Assembly (NCBI RefSeq): GCF_900129845.1
Contig: NZ_FQXB01000001.1
Span: forward strand, 558,001-622,000
DNA length: 64,000 bases
Direction of reading: 5' to 3'
Source of the DNA: Cognatiyoonia sediminum
GTDB lineage: Bacteria > Pseudomonadota > Alphaproteobacteria > Rhodobacterales > Rhodobacteraceae
Position numbers and translations under genes: made by a program. A model generated the notes under the pieces. That model saw only the letters and a program-made list of their open reading frames with translations. It made no database searches and was not told where the DNA came from. Position 1 is the stretch's first letter. Each line of letters opens with the position of its first letter. Positions 34,719-44,079 of the stretch are shown here, piece by piece.

Positions 34719-35998
34719 CGGTTGAGCAGACGCTCGTCCGATTTGCGCTGTCAGACCTCAAAGCGCCGCCGCGTGATCTTGCCCGACTCTGTCTGTTTGA
34801 TTGGGCAGTTTGTGGGATCGCAGGGATACCTGAACCTGTCTCTAATAACCTGCGAGACAAAGCGATCAGTGAAGGCGGGCGTGCCCATGCAACGCTGATC
34901 GGCGGCGGGAAAGTTCCTGCGCCACAAGCTGCATTAGTGAATGGCGCGACGTCTCATGCGTTGGATTACGACGACACGCATTTCGCCCATATTGGGCATA
35001 CCTCTGTCGTTGTCATTTCGTCAGCACTTGCTGTTGCGGAGATGAAGGATGCTTCTTTTGATGAGCTGCTTGATGCAATTGCTGTCGGGAGCGAAGCAGC
35101 GACACGCGTCGGGGAATGGCTCGGTCGGCGGCATTACCAAATCGGTTTTCACCAAACGGCCACGTCTGGCGCATTTGGCGCGACGCTCGCCGCGTGTCGC
35201 TTGCTCAAATTGTCCGAAGGGGAAACTATTATCGCCTTAGGCTTATGCGCAAGCCGTGCAAGCGGTCTGAAAGCCCAGTTCGGCACAATGGCGAAGCCTT
35301 TGAACGCAGGGATCGCTGCGGAAGCCGGGGTGCAAGCGGCGCTATGGGCACATGCTGGAATAACAGCTTCTTTGGAAGCCCTCTCAGCCTTCGCCGCAAC
35401 GCACCTTGGTGAGAACAATGATGACGCGATGGACGGGCTAGGAGAAGAATGGCAATTCAGCGGGATTAGCCACAAATTCCATGCTTGCTGTCATGGCCTT
35501 CATGCGATGTTGGAAGCTCTCTCGATGATCGAATGCAAAACTGACGAAATCCGGAAGATCGAGGTTTGTGCCAATCCTAGATGGATGAGCGTGTGCAACA
35601 TCGCCCAACCTGAAACGGGGCTTGAAGCAAAGTTCAGCTACCGTTTCACCGCCGCAATGGCCCTCAGCGGTGTGGATACGGCGTCCATTGAATCTTACGC
35701 TTGTGAAACTTTAAAGAATCAAGAGCTTCAACGGCTGTCTGAATGCGTTTCTGTTCTGGAGGACGCCGGGATTTCAGAAACCGCAAGTCGAACAACGATC
35801 CATCTAGCAGGTGGGGAAATGATCGAGGCAAGCCATGATTTGCTTTCGCCGCTGACCATAGAAATGCGCGCCGACAAGCTGCAGCGAAAGGCCACCAGTA
35901 TTCTGGGCGTCAGGCATAAACAAAGGCTTTGGGATTTGGCGCAGGGCGATGATCTAAAAGACTTCGTTTCACTACTCTCTGATCAGGGCGTAGACTAG
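34715..35998 (+). CDS. MmgE/PrpD-family protein
   Basis: Member of the 2-methylcitrate dehydratase/cis-aconitate decarboxylase/iminodisuccinate epimerase superfamily. The family core NGATSHALDYDDTHF is near residues 74-88, with HFA-HIGHTS following and a KFHACCHGLHAMLEAL segment. The 427 residues are normal. No prp genes are nearby, so propionate catabolism is not supported and the substrate stays open. It starts inside the stop codon region of the COQ10-like gene and shares the four bases CTAG with the end of convergent pncC. Confidence 0.85.
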   Translation: MTVEQTLVRFALSDLKAPPRDLARLCLFDWAVCGIAGIPEPVSNNLRDKAISEGGRAHATLIGGGKVPAPQAALVNGATSHALDYDDTHFAHIGHTSVVVISSALAVAEMKDASFDELLDAIAVGSEAATRVGEWLGRRHYQIGFHQTATSGAFGATLAACRLLKLSEGETIIALGLCASRASGLKAQFGTMAKPLNAGIAAEAGVQAALWAHAGITASLEALSAFAATHLGENNDDAMDGLGEEWQFSGISHKFHACCHGLHAMLEALSMIECKTDEIRKIEVCANPRWMSVCNIAQPETGLEAKFSYRFTAAMALSGVDTASIESYACETLKNQELQRLSECVSVLEDAGISETASRTTIHLAGGEMIEASHDLLSPLTIEMRADKLQRKATSILGVRHKQRLWDLAQGDDLKDFVSLLSDQGVD

Positions 35999-36471
35999 CC
36001 CGCGGCCCTTGCTGCTTTAATCAACAAAGTCAGCGCCTTATCGACCGAAGCTTCGCGAACTTCAGCCCGACCAATTGCGCCAAACTCAACTGTTTCTGTG
36101 TCTACGGCATCGGGTGTCGCCACCCCAAAACAGACACGGCCTTCCGGTTTGAATTCTGACCCGCCGGGCCCTGCGATACCGGTGACGGATACTGCTATGT
36201 TTGCCTTCGAAGCTTGCAGCGCACCTTGTGCCATTTCGGAGGCAACTTGTTCTGACACCGCGCCGTGTTCATCGATTGTTGGGTCAAGGACGTCCAGTAA
36301 CTCCTTCTTGGCGTCATTCGTGTAAGTCACAAAACCGCGGTCCAAAATGGCTGAACTGCCGGGAACATCTGTAATTGCCCCAGCAACAAGCCCGCCTGTG
36401 CAGCTCTCCGCTGTTGCAACAACGATCCCTTTGGACTTAGCGATCTCCAGAAGATCTTCCGCAAGGGTCAT
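35995..36471 (-). CDS. pncC: Nicotinamide-nucleotide amidohydrolase (CinA C-terminal type)
   Basis: Deamidates NMN to nicotinic acid mononucleotide in pyridine nucleotide recycling. The 158-residue stand-alone CinA C-terminal domain has TAESCTGGLVAGAITDVPGSS with the catalytic serine and VTGIAGPGGSEFKPEGRVCFG. It follows pgpA with a 4-base overlap in an ispDF-pgpA-pncC operon, an arrangement I recall from several alphaproteobacteria. Confidence 0.92.
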   Translation of the reverse strand: MTLAEDLLEIAKSKGIVVATAESCTGGLVAGAITDVPGSSAILDRGFVTYTNDAKKELLDVLDPTIDEHGAVSEQVASEMAQGALQASKANIAVSVTGIAGPGGSEFKPEGRVCFGVATPDAVDTETVEFGAIGRAEVREASVDKALTLLIKAARAAG

Positions 36472-36956
36472 GACAGGACCAGATGGAAGAGTGCTGCTAG
36501 GATCAACACGCCAATCGCGGCCATAATGCCCGCAATGACGTCATCAAGCATAACACCAACAGCGTCATCGCGTTTGTCCGCCCAGCCAACAAGGCTTGGT
36601 TTGGTGATGTCGAACAGCCGGAACAGGACAAAAGCTGCAATCCAGCCCGGCCAAAGGGCTAGAAGGTTTGATCCAGAAGAGGCCGCCCCGTAAATGACAG
36701 GGAGCAGGGCAATCCATTGGCCTACGACTTCATCAATCACGATCTCTGATGGGTCGTGGTTTTCCTTGCCTGCCGTTTCGACCTTCGTTGCCCACAGGCC
36801 CGCGAAATAGGCGATGGCAGCGCAAAGAGCCAAGAGCGGCCAACTTCCGATCAAAGTAATCACATAAGCTGCGGGTAACGCGGCCAGCGAGCCCCACGTG
36901 CCAGGTGCCGGCTTTAGATGGCCGACATAGAAAAAGGTTGCGATGAGCTTGCTCAT
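36468..36956 (-). CDS. pgpA: Phosphatidylglycerophosphatase A
   Basis: Dephosphorylates phosphatidylglycerophosphate to phosphatidylglycerol at the inner membrane. The 162 residues carry the family pattern: N-terminal [17 protein letters not shown], the acidic [13 protein letters not shown] and a C-terminal [17 protein letters not shown]. Three to four hydrophobic helices are visible. Overlaps with ispDF (36953-36956) and pncC (36468-36471) imply a coupled operon. Confidence 0.94.
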   Translation of the reverse strand: MSKLIATFFYVGHLKPAPGTWGSLAALPAAYVITLIGSWPLLALCAAIAYFAGLWATKVETAGKENHDPSEIVIDEVVGQWIALLPVIYGAASSGSNLLALWPGWIAAFVLFRLFDITKPSLVGWADKRDDAVGVMLDDVIAGIMAAIGVLILAALFHLVLS

Positions 36957-38083
36957 GTTTTGACCAGCGTAGCTGTTGCGATGCTGGCGATGCCTTCTTC
37001 ACGCCCTGTGAATCCAAGTCGTTCGGATGTGGTGGCTTTGACGCTGATACGGTCAGAACTAATTCCCATGATCGCTGCCATTTTCGCTTTCATTTTAAAT
37101 TGGTGCGGGCCGATCTTTGGGTATTCGCAAACAAGCGTGCAATCCACGTTTGAAATCGAAAACCCATGTTCGGCGGCTAAAGCGACAGCATGTTCCAAAA
37201 AGATATGGCTCGCAGCACCTTTCCACTGCGGATCGGACGGTGGGAAATGTTGGCCGATATCGCCTTGGCCAAGCGCGCCATAGACTGCGTCAGTCACGGC
37301 ATGCATGCTGACATCGGCGTCAGAGTGACCCTGAAGGCCGCGCCCATGCGGAATCTTTACGCCGCAAAGGACCACATGATCCCCATCGCCGAACCGGTGG
37401 ACGTCGTATCCATTGCCAAGGCGAATATCCATGTTTTCTCCCAAGATCTGCGCTGCACGGTCGAAATCGGCTGCCATCGTTATTTTCAGGTTGTTTTCAT
37501 CGCCGTCAACGATTTGAACGGACATACCTGCGTCGCGGGCGACTTCTACGTCGTCAGTAGCTGGGGTTTTGCGATCCAAATGGGCTTCCAAGATCTGAGC
37601 ATAATTGAAGCCCTGTGGGGTTTGCGCGCGATACAGGTGGTCCCTTGAAACCGCCGCTTCAACAGCTTTTCCTTCGCTGCGCCATAGCGCGTCCGTCACC
37701 GGTAGAGCAGGGGCGGCACCTGGATGCTCCTCCAGAGCGTCTAAGACGCGCTGAATTGTTTGCTTGGAGACCAAAGGCCGAGCGGCATCGTGGACAAGGA
37801 CCTTTGACGGTTCATGATCTTTAACGGCCATCAGTCCTGCGCGGACAGATTCGTCACGTGTTGCGCCACCGTTCACGACTGCGTCGGCTTCAAGCCCAAA
37901 GGTGTTCCAAATATCATGGTCGTCAGGGTGAAGAACAACACAGATCACGTCAGTTTGCTCTCTGAACGCGTCGATCGTGCGCCCTAAAACGGGTTTGCCG
38001 GTAAGCATTTGCCACTGTTTGGGAAGGTCACCTCCAGCGCGTTTGCCGCGCCCTGCCGCGACGATAATGGTTGCCGTTGTCAT
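36953..38083 (-). CDS. ispDF: Bifunctional IspD/IspF enzyme
   Basis: Catalyses two non-consecutive MEP-pathway steps, formation of CDP-methylerythritol and of methylerythritol cyclodiphosphate. The N-terminal IspD half begins [21 protein letters not shown]; the C-terminal IspF half starts near residue 220 with [10 protein letters not shown] and has the metal-binding [15 protein letters not shown]. Such fusions are usual in alphaproteobacteria. The start at 38083 follows AGGGAAAG; an ATG 57 bases earlier would add 19 residues without family support. It gives 376 residues. Confidence 0.95.
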   Translation of the reverse strand: MTTATIIVAAGRGKRAGGDLPKQWQMLTGKPVLGRTIDAFREQTDVICVVLHPDDHDIWNTFGLEADAVVNGGATRDESVRAGLMAVKDHEPSKVLVHDAARPLVSKQTIQRVLDALEEHPGAAPALPVTDALWRSEGKAVEAAVSRDHLYRAQTPQGFNYAQILEAHLDRKTPATDDVEVARDAGMSVQIVDGDENNLKITMAADFDRAAQILGENMDIRLGNGYDVHRFGDGDHVVLCGVKIPHGRGLQGHSDADVSMHAVTDAVYGALGQGDIGQHFPPSDPQWKGAASHIFLEHAVALAAEHGFSISNVDCTLVCEYPKIGPHQFKMKAKMAAIMGISSDRISVKATTSERLGFTGREEGIASIATATLVKT

Positions 38084-38219
38084 TTCTTTCCCTGCGCGAC
38101 GTTCGTGCATTTGTTTACGTTCTGGTGCTGCAACGCGCAATCGGCACGGCTCAAAAAGGTATGTTTGCCTAAAAAATAATCATATGATGTTTTTATCCGC
38201 AAATTTCTGAACTATAACA

Positions 38220-39278
38220 TTGTCGAAGGTCAACTCGACTCCTAAGACTACAGCAACAAACCTCTTAAAGCGGACGCTTGTGCAAACTCTGAAATCTGAA
38301 ATAAAGATCGGTTCTTTGACCGTTTCGCCACCGGTGGCTCTCGCGCCACTCGCTGGCATTACTGATTTGCCCTTTCGGCAATTGGTATCGTCGTTTGGCG
38401 CCGGTTGGGTTGTTTCGGAAATGGTGGCGAGTCAGGAAATGGTTCAAGCGAAGCCCGGCGTGCGTGAACGCGCTGAGCTTGGGTTTGATCAATCCGGCAC
38501 GTCTGTTCAGATCGCTGGTCGTGAAGGCAAATGGATGGCAGAAGCGGCTCGGATGATAGAGGCCAACGGTGCAGCACTCATCGACATCAATATGGGATGC
38601 CCTGCAAAAAAAGTCACAAATGGCTATTCTGGCTCTGCACTGCTTAAAACGCCGGACCATGCTCTGAGTTTGATTGAGGCGGTTGTTCAGGCGGTAGACA
38701 TTCCCGTCACGCTGAAAACGCGCCTTGGGTGGGATCATGACTTCTTGAATGCGGCCGACGTGGCCAAACGTGCCGAAGATGCCGGTATTCAGCTCGTCAC
38801 GATCCATGGCCGCACAAGATGCCAGTTCTACAAAGGGTCAGCAGATTGGGCGGCGATCAGGGCCATCAAGGAAGCAGTTTCGATTCCAGTCATTGCAAAT
38901 GGAGACATTGTCGACGCGACAACAGCGAAAGAGGCGTTGATCCAATCGGGCGCCGATGGCGTCATGATCGGACGCGGCGCCCAAGGAAAGCCTTGGATGA
39001 TCGCGCAAGTGGCGGCAGAGCTTTTTGGGACTCCCGCACCAGAGCTGCCGAAAGGCAAGGAGCTGATTGCCATGGTATGCGATCACTACGAAGCGATGCT
39101 GCGTTTCTATGGTGAAGAACTCGGTGGCAAAGTCTCTCGTAAGCACCTTGGTTGGTACATGGACGATGCCAACACTTCGCCGGCGTTGCGGAAAGCTATT
39201 CTAACCAGTCGATCTTCCAAAGAAGTACTCAGGATGCTGCCTGATGCCCTGACCTATGAAACCGAGGTTGCGGCATGA
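38220..39278 (+). CDS. dusB: tRNA-dihydrouridine synthase DusB (NifR3)
   Basis: FMN enzyme reducing uridine in the tRNA D-loop. The family starts around IGSLTVSPPVALAPLAGITDLPF; the active-site cysteine is in INMGCPAKKVTNG, followed by TIHGRTRCQFYKG and the FMN-phosphate segment IANGDI. The start is uncertain: TTG at 38220 has no ribosome site, and an in-frame GTG at 38280 is an alternative that would remove 20 unsupported residues. It begins the ntr operon, as nifR3 does in Rhodobacter. Confidence 0.93.
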   Translation: MSKVNSTPKTTATNLLKRTLVQTLKSEIKIGSLTVSPPVALAPLAGITDLPFRQLVSSFGAGWVVSEMVASQEMVQAKPGVRERAELGFDQSGTSVQIAGREGKWMAEAARMIEANGAALIDINMGCPAKKVTNGYSGSALLKTPDHALSLIEAVVQAVDIPVTLKTRLGWDHDFLNAADVAKRAEDAGIQLVTIHGRTRCQFYKGSADWAAIRAIKEAVSIPVIANGDIVDATTAKEALIQSGADGVMIGRGAQGKPWMIAQVAAELFGTPAPELPKGKELIAMVCDHYEAMLRFYGEELGGKVSRKHLGWYMDDANTSPALRKAILTSRSSKEVLRMLPDALTYETEVAA

Positions 39279-40348
39279 TCGAGAACGTCAACCTTTGGTC
39301 TTCGATCCCAGTTCCAGCGCTGCTGTTGAATGGGGACGACACGATCGCGATGTCCAATTCCGCCGCCGAAAGTTTCCTCAACCTATCTGCAAAGGCCCTA
39401 TTTGGTTCGGATCTATGGGAAAAGGTCATGGTCGATGCGCCTTTAGAGGATGCCTACGCCCGCGCCAAAGACCGAAGGAGTCCGTTGTTCATCAACGACG
39501 TCGACGTAGGCAGCGGCATGGGGGCCCCGATGCTTTGCAACGTGCAAATCGCACCGCTGATTGGGTCGGATGACATGATGCTCATGCTGATCAGCCCGCG
39601 CGAGATCGCTAGCCGCGTGAACCAAAACGGCAACTCTAACAAAGCCGCGAAATCGGCGATCGGTATGGCAGAGATGCTGGCCCATGAAATCAAAAACCCC
39701 TTAGCCGGCATCACAGGTGCAGCGCAGCTTTTGTCGATGGGTTTGACGCCCGAAGATCAGGAAATGACGGACCTGATCGTGGCAGAGAGTCGCCGTATTG
39801 TGGCTTTGCTCGAAAATGTGGAGCAGTTCGGCAATCAGCGACCACCTGAACTTTCGTCGGTCAATATTCACGACATTCTAGATCGTGCGAGACAGTCTGC
39901 TTCCGTGGGTTTCGGTGCGCATATGTTCTTTGTCGTCGACTACGACCCTTCGCTGCCCCACGCCTTTGCGGATGCAGATCAACTTCAGCAAGTATTCTTG
40001 AACCTTCTCAAAAACGCCTCAGAGGCTGGACATGACGGCGGATCGATCAAGCTCCGCACATTCTACGACCCTTCGCTCCGCATCTTGCAGGCTGACGGAA
40101 CTCAGGCGCGTTTGCCGCTACAAATCGAAATCATTGATGACGGGCCCGGCCTGCCGCCCGACATCGCCAACGATATTTTTGAACCTTTCATTTCGGGCAA
40201 AGAGAACGGCACCGGATTGGGTTTGGCCCTTGTCAGCAAATTGCTGCGAGACGGCGGAGGATGGATTTCCGTCGACTCCGTCCCTGGGCAAACCAAATTT
40301 CGGGTCTCGCTCCCACTCGCGCCGAAAACCGATGATGGAGACACCTAA
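39275..40348 (+). CDS. ntrB: Nitrogen regulation sensor kinase NtrB
   Basis: Cytoplasmic histidine kinase/phosphatase for NtrC, controlled by PII. An N-terminal PAS-like domain (residues 5-110) precedes the H-box [15 protein letters not shown] with phospho-acceptor H137; the N box ([12 protein letters not shown]), G1 (IIDDGPGLP) and G2 (GTGLGLALV) follow. The 357 residues are normal. It overlaps dusB by 4 bases and ntrC by one. Confidence 0.95.
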   Translation: MIENVNLWSSIPVPALLLNGDDTIAMSNSAAESFLNLSAKALFGSDLWEKVMVDAPLEDAYARAKDRRSPLFINDVDVGSGMGAPMLCNVQIAPLIGSDDMMLMLISPREIASRVNQNGNSNKAAKSAIGMAEMLAHEIKNPLAGITGAAQLLSMGLTPEDQEMTDLIVAESRRIVALLENVEQFGNQRPPELSSVNIHDILDRARQSASVGFGAHMFFVVDYDPSLPHAFADADQLQQVFLNLLKNASEAGHDGGSIKLRTFYDPSLRILQADGTQARLPLQIEIIDDGPGLPPDIANDIFEPFISGKENGTGLGLALVSKLLRDGGGWISVDSVPGQTKFRVSLPLAPKTDDGDT

Positions 40349-41718
40349 TGGACGGAACCATTCTAGTTGCTGATGACGATCGCACGATCCGTACGGTTTT
40401 GACCCAAGCGCTGACGCGGGCAGGGTGTAAGGTCCATGCGACTTCGTCTCTTGTGACGCTGATGCGTTGGGTCGAAGAGGGCAAAGGCGATCTGGTCATT
40501 TCCGATGTCATGATGCCCGATGGAAATGGTCTTGAGCAAATTCCGCAAATCGCCGAGGCGCGCCCGGGGCTACCCGTCATCGTGATTTCAGCACAGAACA
40601 CGATCATGACGGCGATCCAGGCTGCAGAAGCTGATGCTTACGACTACCTGCCGAAACCCTTTGATCTACCGGATCTGATGAAACGGGCAGCGCGGGCTTT
40701 GGAGGTGAAACGCCGTTCCCAAAACGTGCGAGCCGTTGATCCGGACAAAGACGAAAGCGGTGATCTGCCGTTGGTCGGCCGCACGCCTGCAATGCAGGCG
40801 CTCTATCGCCTTGTTGCGAGGGTCATGAACACGCAGTTGTCGGTCTTGATCACTGGTGAATCCGGCACCGGAAAGTCGCTCATAGCCAAGGCAATTCATG
40901 ATTTCTCTGACCGGCGCAATCTACCATTTGTTATCGTAGGCGCGAGCGATCTCGAGACCATGGACGGGCCACATGCTGTACTGGCTAAGGCAAAGGGTGG
41001 GTCGATCCTTTTTGATGAAGTCGGCGACCTAGACGAAACCGCTCAAGCGCGCATTGTGCGAATGCTCGATAGTTTCGGAGATACCGCGCCGCGCGTTATG
41101 GCGACGTCACAAGCGGATTTGGCTGTGCTCATGGAAGACGGCAAGTTTCGTGAAGACCTGTTTTATCGCTTAAGCGGCGTCACAATCGCCGTGCCCTCGC
41201 TGCGCGAACGTGTGGACGACATACCCCTGCTGGCCGACCATTTCTTGGCAAAGGCGGAGCGGGAAGGCGCGCCGATGAAATCGCTGAGCGAGGACGCGAC
41301 TGAGATGGTCCGCGCCTACAGCTGGCCCGGCAATGTTCGTCAGCTTGAGAACTCCATTCGCCGATTGGTGTTTACCTCAACCGAGTCGGAAATAACCCAA
41401 GCCGAGGTCGAGTCGGTTCTTGGAAATCAGCCCGCAATGGAGACACTGAGAAGCGGTGGCGAAAATGATAAGCTGTCGGCTTCTGTTGCGAAGCACCTCC
41501 AACGATATTTCGATCTTCACGGTGGGGTCTTGCCTCCCCCGGGCCTATATAACCGAATCTTAAAGGAAATTGAGGTTCCGCTGATTGAGATCAGCTTGGA
41601 TGCAACCGGTGGAAATCAGGCCAAATGCGCCGATCTGCTTGGGATAAACCGGAATACCTTGCGCAAGAAGATCACGGACCTCGATATTCGCGTGACACGC
41701 CGACGCAAGTTGATGTAA
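40348..41718 (+). CDS. ntrC: Nitrogen regulation response regulator NtrC, GAFTGA-less type
   Basis: Activates nitrogen-scavenging genes on phosphorylation by NtrB. The receiver domain has D53; Walker A GESGTGKS is at 170-177 and Walker B ILFDEVG at 220-226; a Fis-type HTH ends the protein ([20 protein letters not shown]). The segment between the Walker motifs, [21 protein letters not shown], is short and lacks GAFTGA, the sigma-54 contact. Rhodobacter capsulatus NtrC is known for this and works with sigma-70 polymerase, so the same is inferred here. 456 residues. Confidence 0.95.
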   Translation: MDGTILVADDDRTIRTVLTQALTRAGCKVHATSSLVTLMRWVEEGKGDLVISDVMMPDGNGLEQIPQIAEARPGLPVIVISAQNTIMTAIQAAEADAYDYLPKPFDLPDLMKRAARALEVKRRSQNVRAVDPDKDESGDLPLVGRTPAMQALYRLVARVMNTQLSVLITGESGTGKSLIAKAIHDFSDRRNLPFVIVGASDLETMDGPHAVLAKAKGGSILFDEVGDLDETAQARIVRMLDSFGDTAPRVMATSQADLAVLMEDGKFREDLFYRLSGVTIAVPSLRERVDDIPLLADHFLAKAEREGAPMKSLSEDATEMVRAYSWPGNVRQLENSIRRLVFTSTESEITQAEVESVLGNQPAMETLRSGGENDKLSASVAKHLQRYFDLHGGVLPPPGLYNRILKEIEVPLIEISLDATGGNQAKCADLLGINRNTLRKKITDLDIRVTRRRKLM

Positions 41719-41846
41719 AACCGCAACATAAGCGTGGCCCCGAGGGGACAGCCCTTCGGCAAAGGACCACAAACAAAGCGGTATGCGGGGTGACCCGCCA
41801 AAACACAGGGCAATACGCAGTGCAGCGTACCCTCTTGGGCATTGAT

Positions 41847-44069
41847 ATGCGGCGGTTCAGCCGTTGGCGCAGGCAGAGATCAGTCCAGAATGGGCTGACC
41901 CTTGCTCTTGTTCTGATGGGACCGTTACTGGCTGCGATTACGGCGATAGTGATCAGCGGACCGCTTGAGGGCGGTACGAATTCGCCAATACTGCGGCTCG
42001 TCCTCTTTGCGGATTTGATTTACGTCTTGCTGATTGCCGCTTTGGTTATGCAGCGGGTTACGAAACTCATTATTGCACGCCGTAACCGGTCTGCGGGTTC
42101 TCAGCTTCATTTGAGGCTCACAGGAGCATTCGTGTTGTTGGCCCTCATTCCCACCGTACTTGTCGCGGCATTTGCCTTGCTGTCCATCAATATAGGTTTT
42201 GAAGGCTGGTTCTCGGATCGCGTGTCTACAGTACTAGGAACGTCACTTGACACGGCAGAAGCATATGAGGCTGAAGAACGTTCGGAACTACAACGTGATG
42301 GCGAAGCGCTCGCAGCGTATCTGAATAGCGAACGCCAAGCCAATTTCTTTATGAATGACGGGGATGTACGGCAAGCACTTCAAGTCGTTCAGGGACAGAT
42401 TGACCGCGGTTTGACCGAAGTGTTCTTTGTCGATGGTGCGGGCAACATTCGTACGCGCGGAGCGCGTTCCTACGAATTCAATTATGAGCGCCCGACGCCC
42501 GAGCAGTTCGCGCTTGCCGATGAAAGCGGCCTTGTGATCATCGAAGACGGATCTAACGACGAATTCCGTGCCTTGTTTAGAATGGACAGCTTTCAAGATC
42601 GTTATCTATTGGTCACGCGACAAGTCGATGGCTCGATCCTTTCACTCTTGGATGAGACGAAAGAGACGGTGGCTTTTTACACTCAACTGGAGCGTGATCG
42701 CGGGCGGCTTCTTTTCGGATTTGGATTTATTTACTTAGGCTTCGCGGTCATTCTTATCCTAGCCGCGACATGGTTGGGTTTATGGTTCGCGGAAAGGCTC
42801 TCGCGTCCGGTTGGTCGACTTGTGGACGCGTCACAACGTGTTGGTGCTGGTGACTTAGACGTACGCGTGATCGAGGAAGAAGGCGATGACGAGATCGCGC
42901 AGCTCGGCACGTACTTCAATCAGATGACCTCTCAACTCAAAGGCCAGCGAGACGAATTGATGGAAACCAACGCACAAACAGAACGTCGCCGACGACTGTT
43001 TGACTCAGTACTGAGTTCGGTGACCTCTGGCGTTGTTGGCCTTGATCCAGAAGGGCGTATAACTTTTGTGAACCCCTCCGCAAAAGCACTTTTAGCTGTA
43101 GACGAGACGCAGGCGGAGACAGCCATCTTCTTAGCCGTGCCTGAGTTTGCTGAATTGTTTGATCGCCTAAAAGAAGGTGGTCGTTCAGCTGAGCAAGAGC
43201 AGATCAACCTCATTCGTAAAGGGCAGCAGGAGAGCCTTCTCGTTAGAATGGCACAGCGGCGCAATGAGGATGGTACCCTTGAAGGCTACGTTGTTGCATT
43301 TGACGATGTGACAGACCTCGTTAGCGCGCAACGCATGGCGGCCTGGGGCGACGTGGCGCGCCGGATCGCGCATGAGATTAAGAATCCGCTGACGCCTATC
43401 CAGCTCTCAGCAGAGCGGATCAAACGAAAGTTCTCCGAGGAAGTCTCCGAACGGGATAAGCTGGATCAGATGACTGACGTTATTGTGCGTCAAACCAATG
43501 ACTTACGACGCATCGTTGATGAGTTTTCAAAGTTCGCACGTATGCCAGAGCCGGAGCTAACCAATAGCAATTTGGTCGATGTGGTCCGCGACGCAGTGAC
43601 ATTGCAGGAAGCTGGGCAACCGGAAGTGATTATTCATTCGAACCTGCCTTCTGATACGATCCTTACGGATATCGACGAAACCATGATCTCTCAGGCTTTG
43701 ATCAACCTAATTAAGAACGCCGGAGAAGCGACAGAAACCTTTCAGGAAAAATACCCGTCGGTGGATTTGAAACCAGAAATCCGCGTGGAATTGTCCACTC
43801 AGGATAATGACGCGATCATTACGGTCCAAGACAACGGCATTGGGTTCCCAGAAAACCGGGCAAAGCTCTTTGAACCATATGTCACAACGCGCGAGAAAGG
43901 CACTGGATTGGGCCTCTCCATCGTCAAAAAGATCATCGAAGAGCACGGCGGCACGCTGACCTTATCCGACGCCGAAGAATTCAATGGGGCGACCCATAAG
44001 GGGGCGAAAGCCACCATCATATTGCCGATTGCACCAGCAAAGCAGACGGCCAAGAAAATTCCAGCATGA
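41847..44069 (+). CDS. ntrY: Sensor histidine kinase NtrY
   Basis: Membrane histidine kinase paired with NtrX, linked to nitrogen, redox and envelope control in alphaproteobacteria. It has two N-terminal helices, a periplasmic region, another pair of helices, HAMP (LSRPVGRLVDASQRVGAGDL), a PAS domain, the H-box [20 protein letters not shown] and ATPase boxes ending GTGLGLSIVKKI. The frame is open from 41625, inside ntrC; ATG 41847 (MRRFSRWRRQ) was preferred since it begins with the usual basic segment before the first helix. GTG 41819 is an alternative. Confidence 0.92.
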   Translation: MRRFSRWRRQRSVQNGLTLALVLMGPLLAAITAIVISGPLEGGTNSPILRLVLFADLIYVLLIAALVMQRVTKLIIARRNRSAGSQLHLRLTGAFVLLALIPTVLVAAFALLSINIGFEGWFSDRVSTVLGTSLDTAEAYEAEERSELQRDGEALAAYLNSERQANFFMNDGDVRQALQVVQGQIDRGLTEVFFVDGAGNIRTRGARSYEFNYERPTPEQFALADESGLVIIEDGSNDEFRALFRMDSFQDRYLLVTRQVDGSILSLLDETKETVAFYTQLERDRGRLLFGFGFIYLGFAVILILAATWLGLWFAERLSRPVGRLVDASQRVGAGDLDVRVIEEEGDDEIAQLGTYFNQMTSQLKGQRDELMETNAQTERRRRLFDSVLSSVTSGVVGLDPEGRITFVNPSAKALLAVDETQAETAIFLAVPEFAELFDRLKEGGRSAEQEQINLIRKGQQESLLVRMAQRRNEDGTLEGYVVAFDDVTDLVSAQRMAAWGDVARRIAHEIKNPLTPIQLSAERIKRKFSEEVSERDKLDQMTDVIVRQTNDLRRIVDEFSKFARMPEPELTNSNLVDVVRDAVTLQEAGQPEVIIHSNLPSDTILTDIDETMISQALINLIKNAGEATETFQEKYPSVDLKPEIRVELSTQDNDAIITVQDNGIGFPENRAKLFEPYVTTREKGTGLGLSIVKKIIEEHGGTLTLSDAEEFNGATHKGAKATIILPIAPAKQTAKKIPA

Positions 44070-44079
44070 GGACTTAACC

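Noticed and set aside
41719-41846. Gap between ntrC and ntrY as a possible small gene or regulatory RNA
   Set aside because: Only short imperfect stems (for example GCGGG-GTGA-CCCGC) are visible; no convincing gene or terminator.
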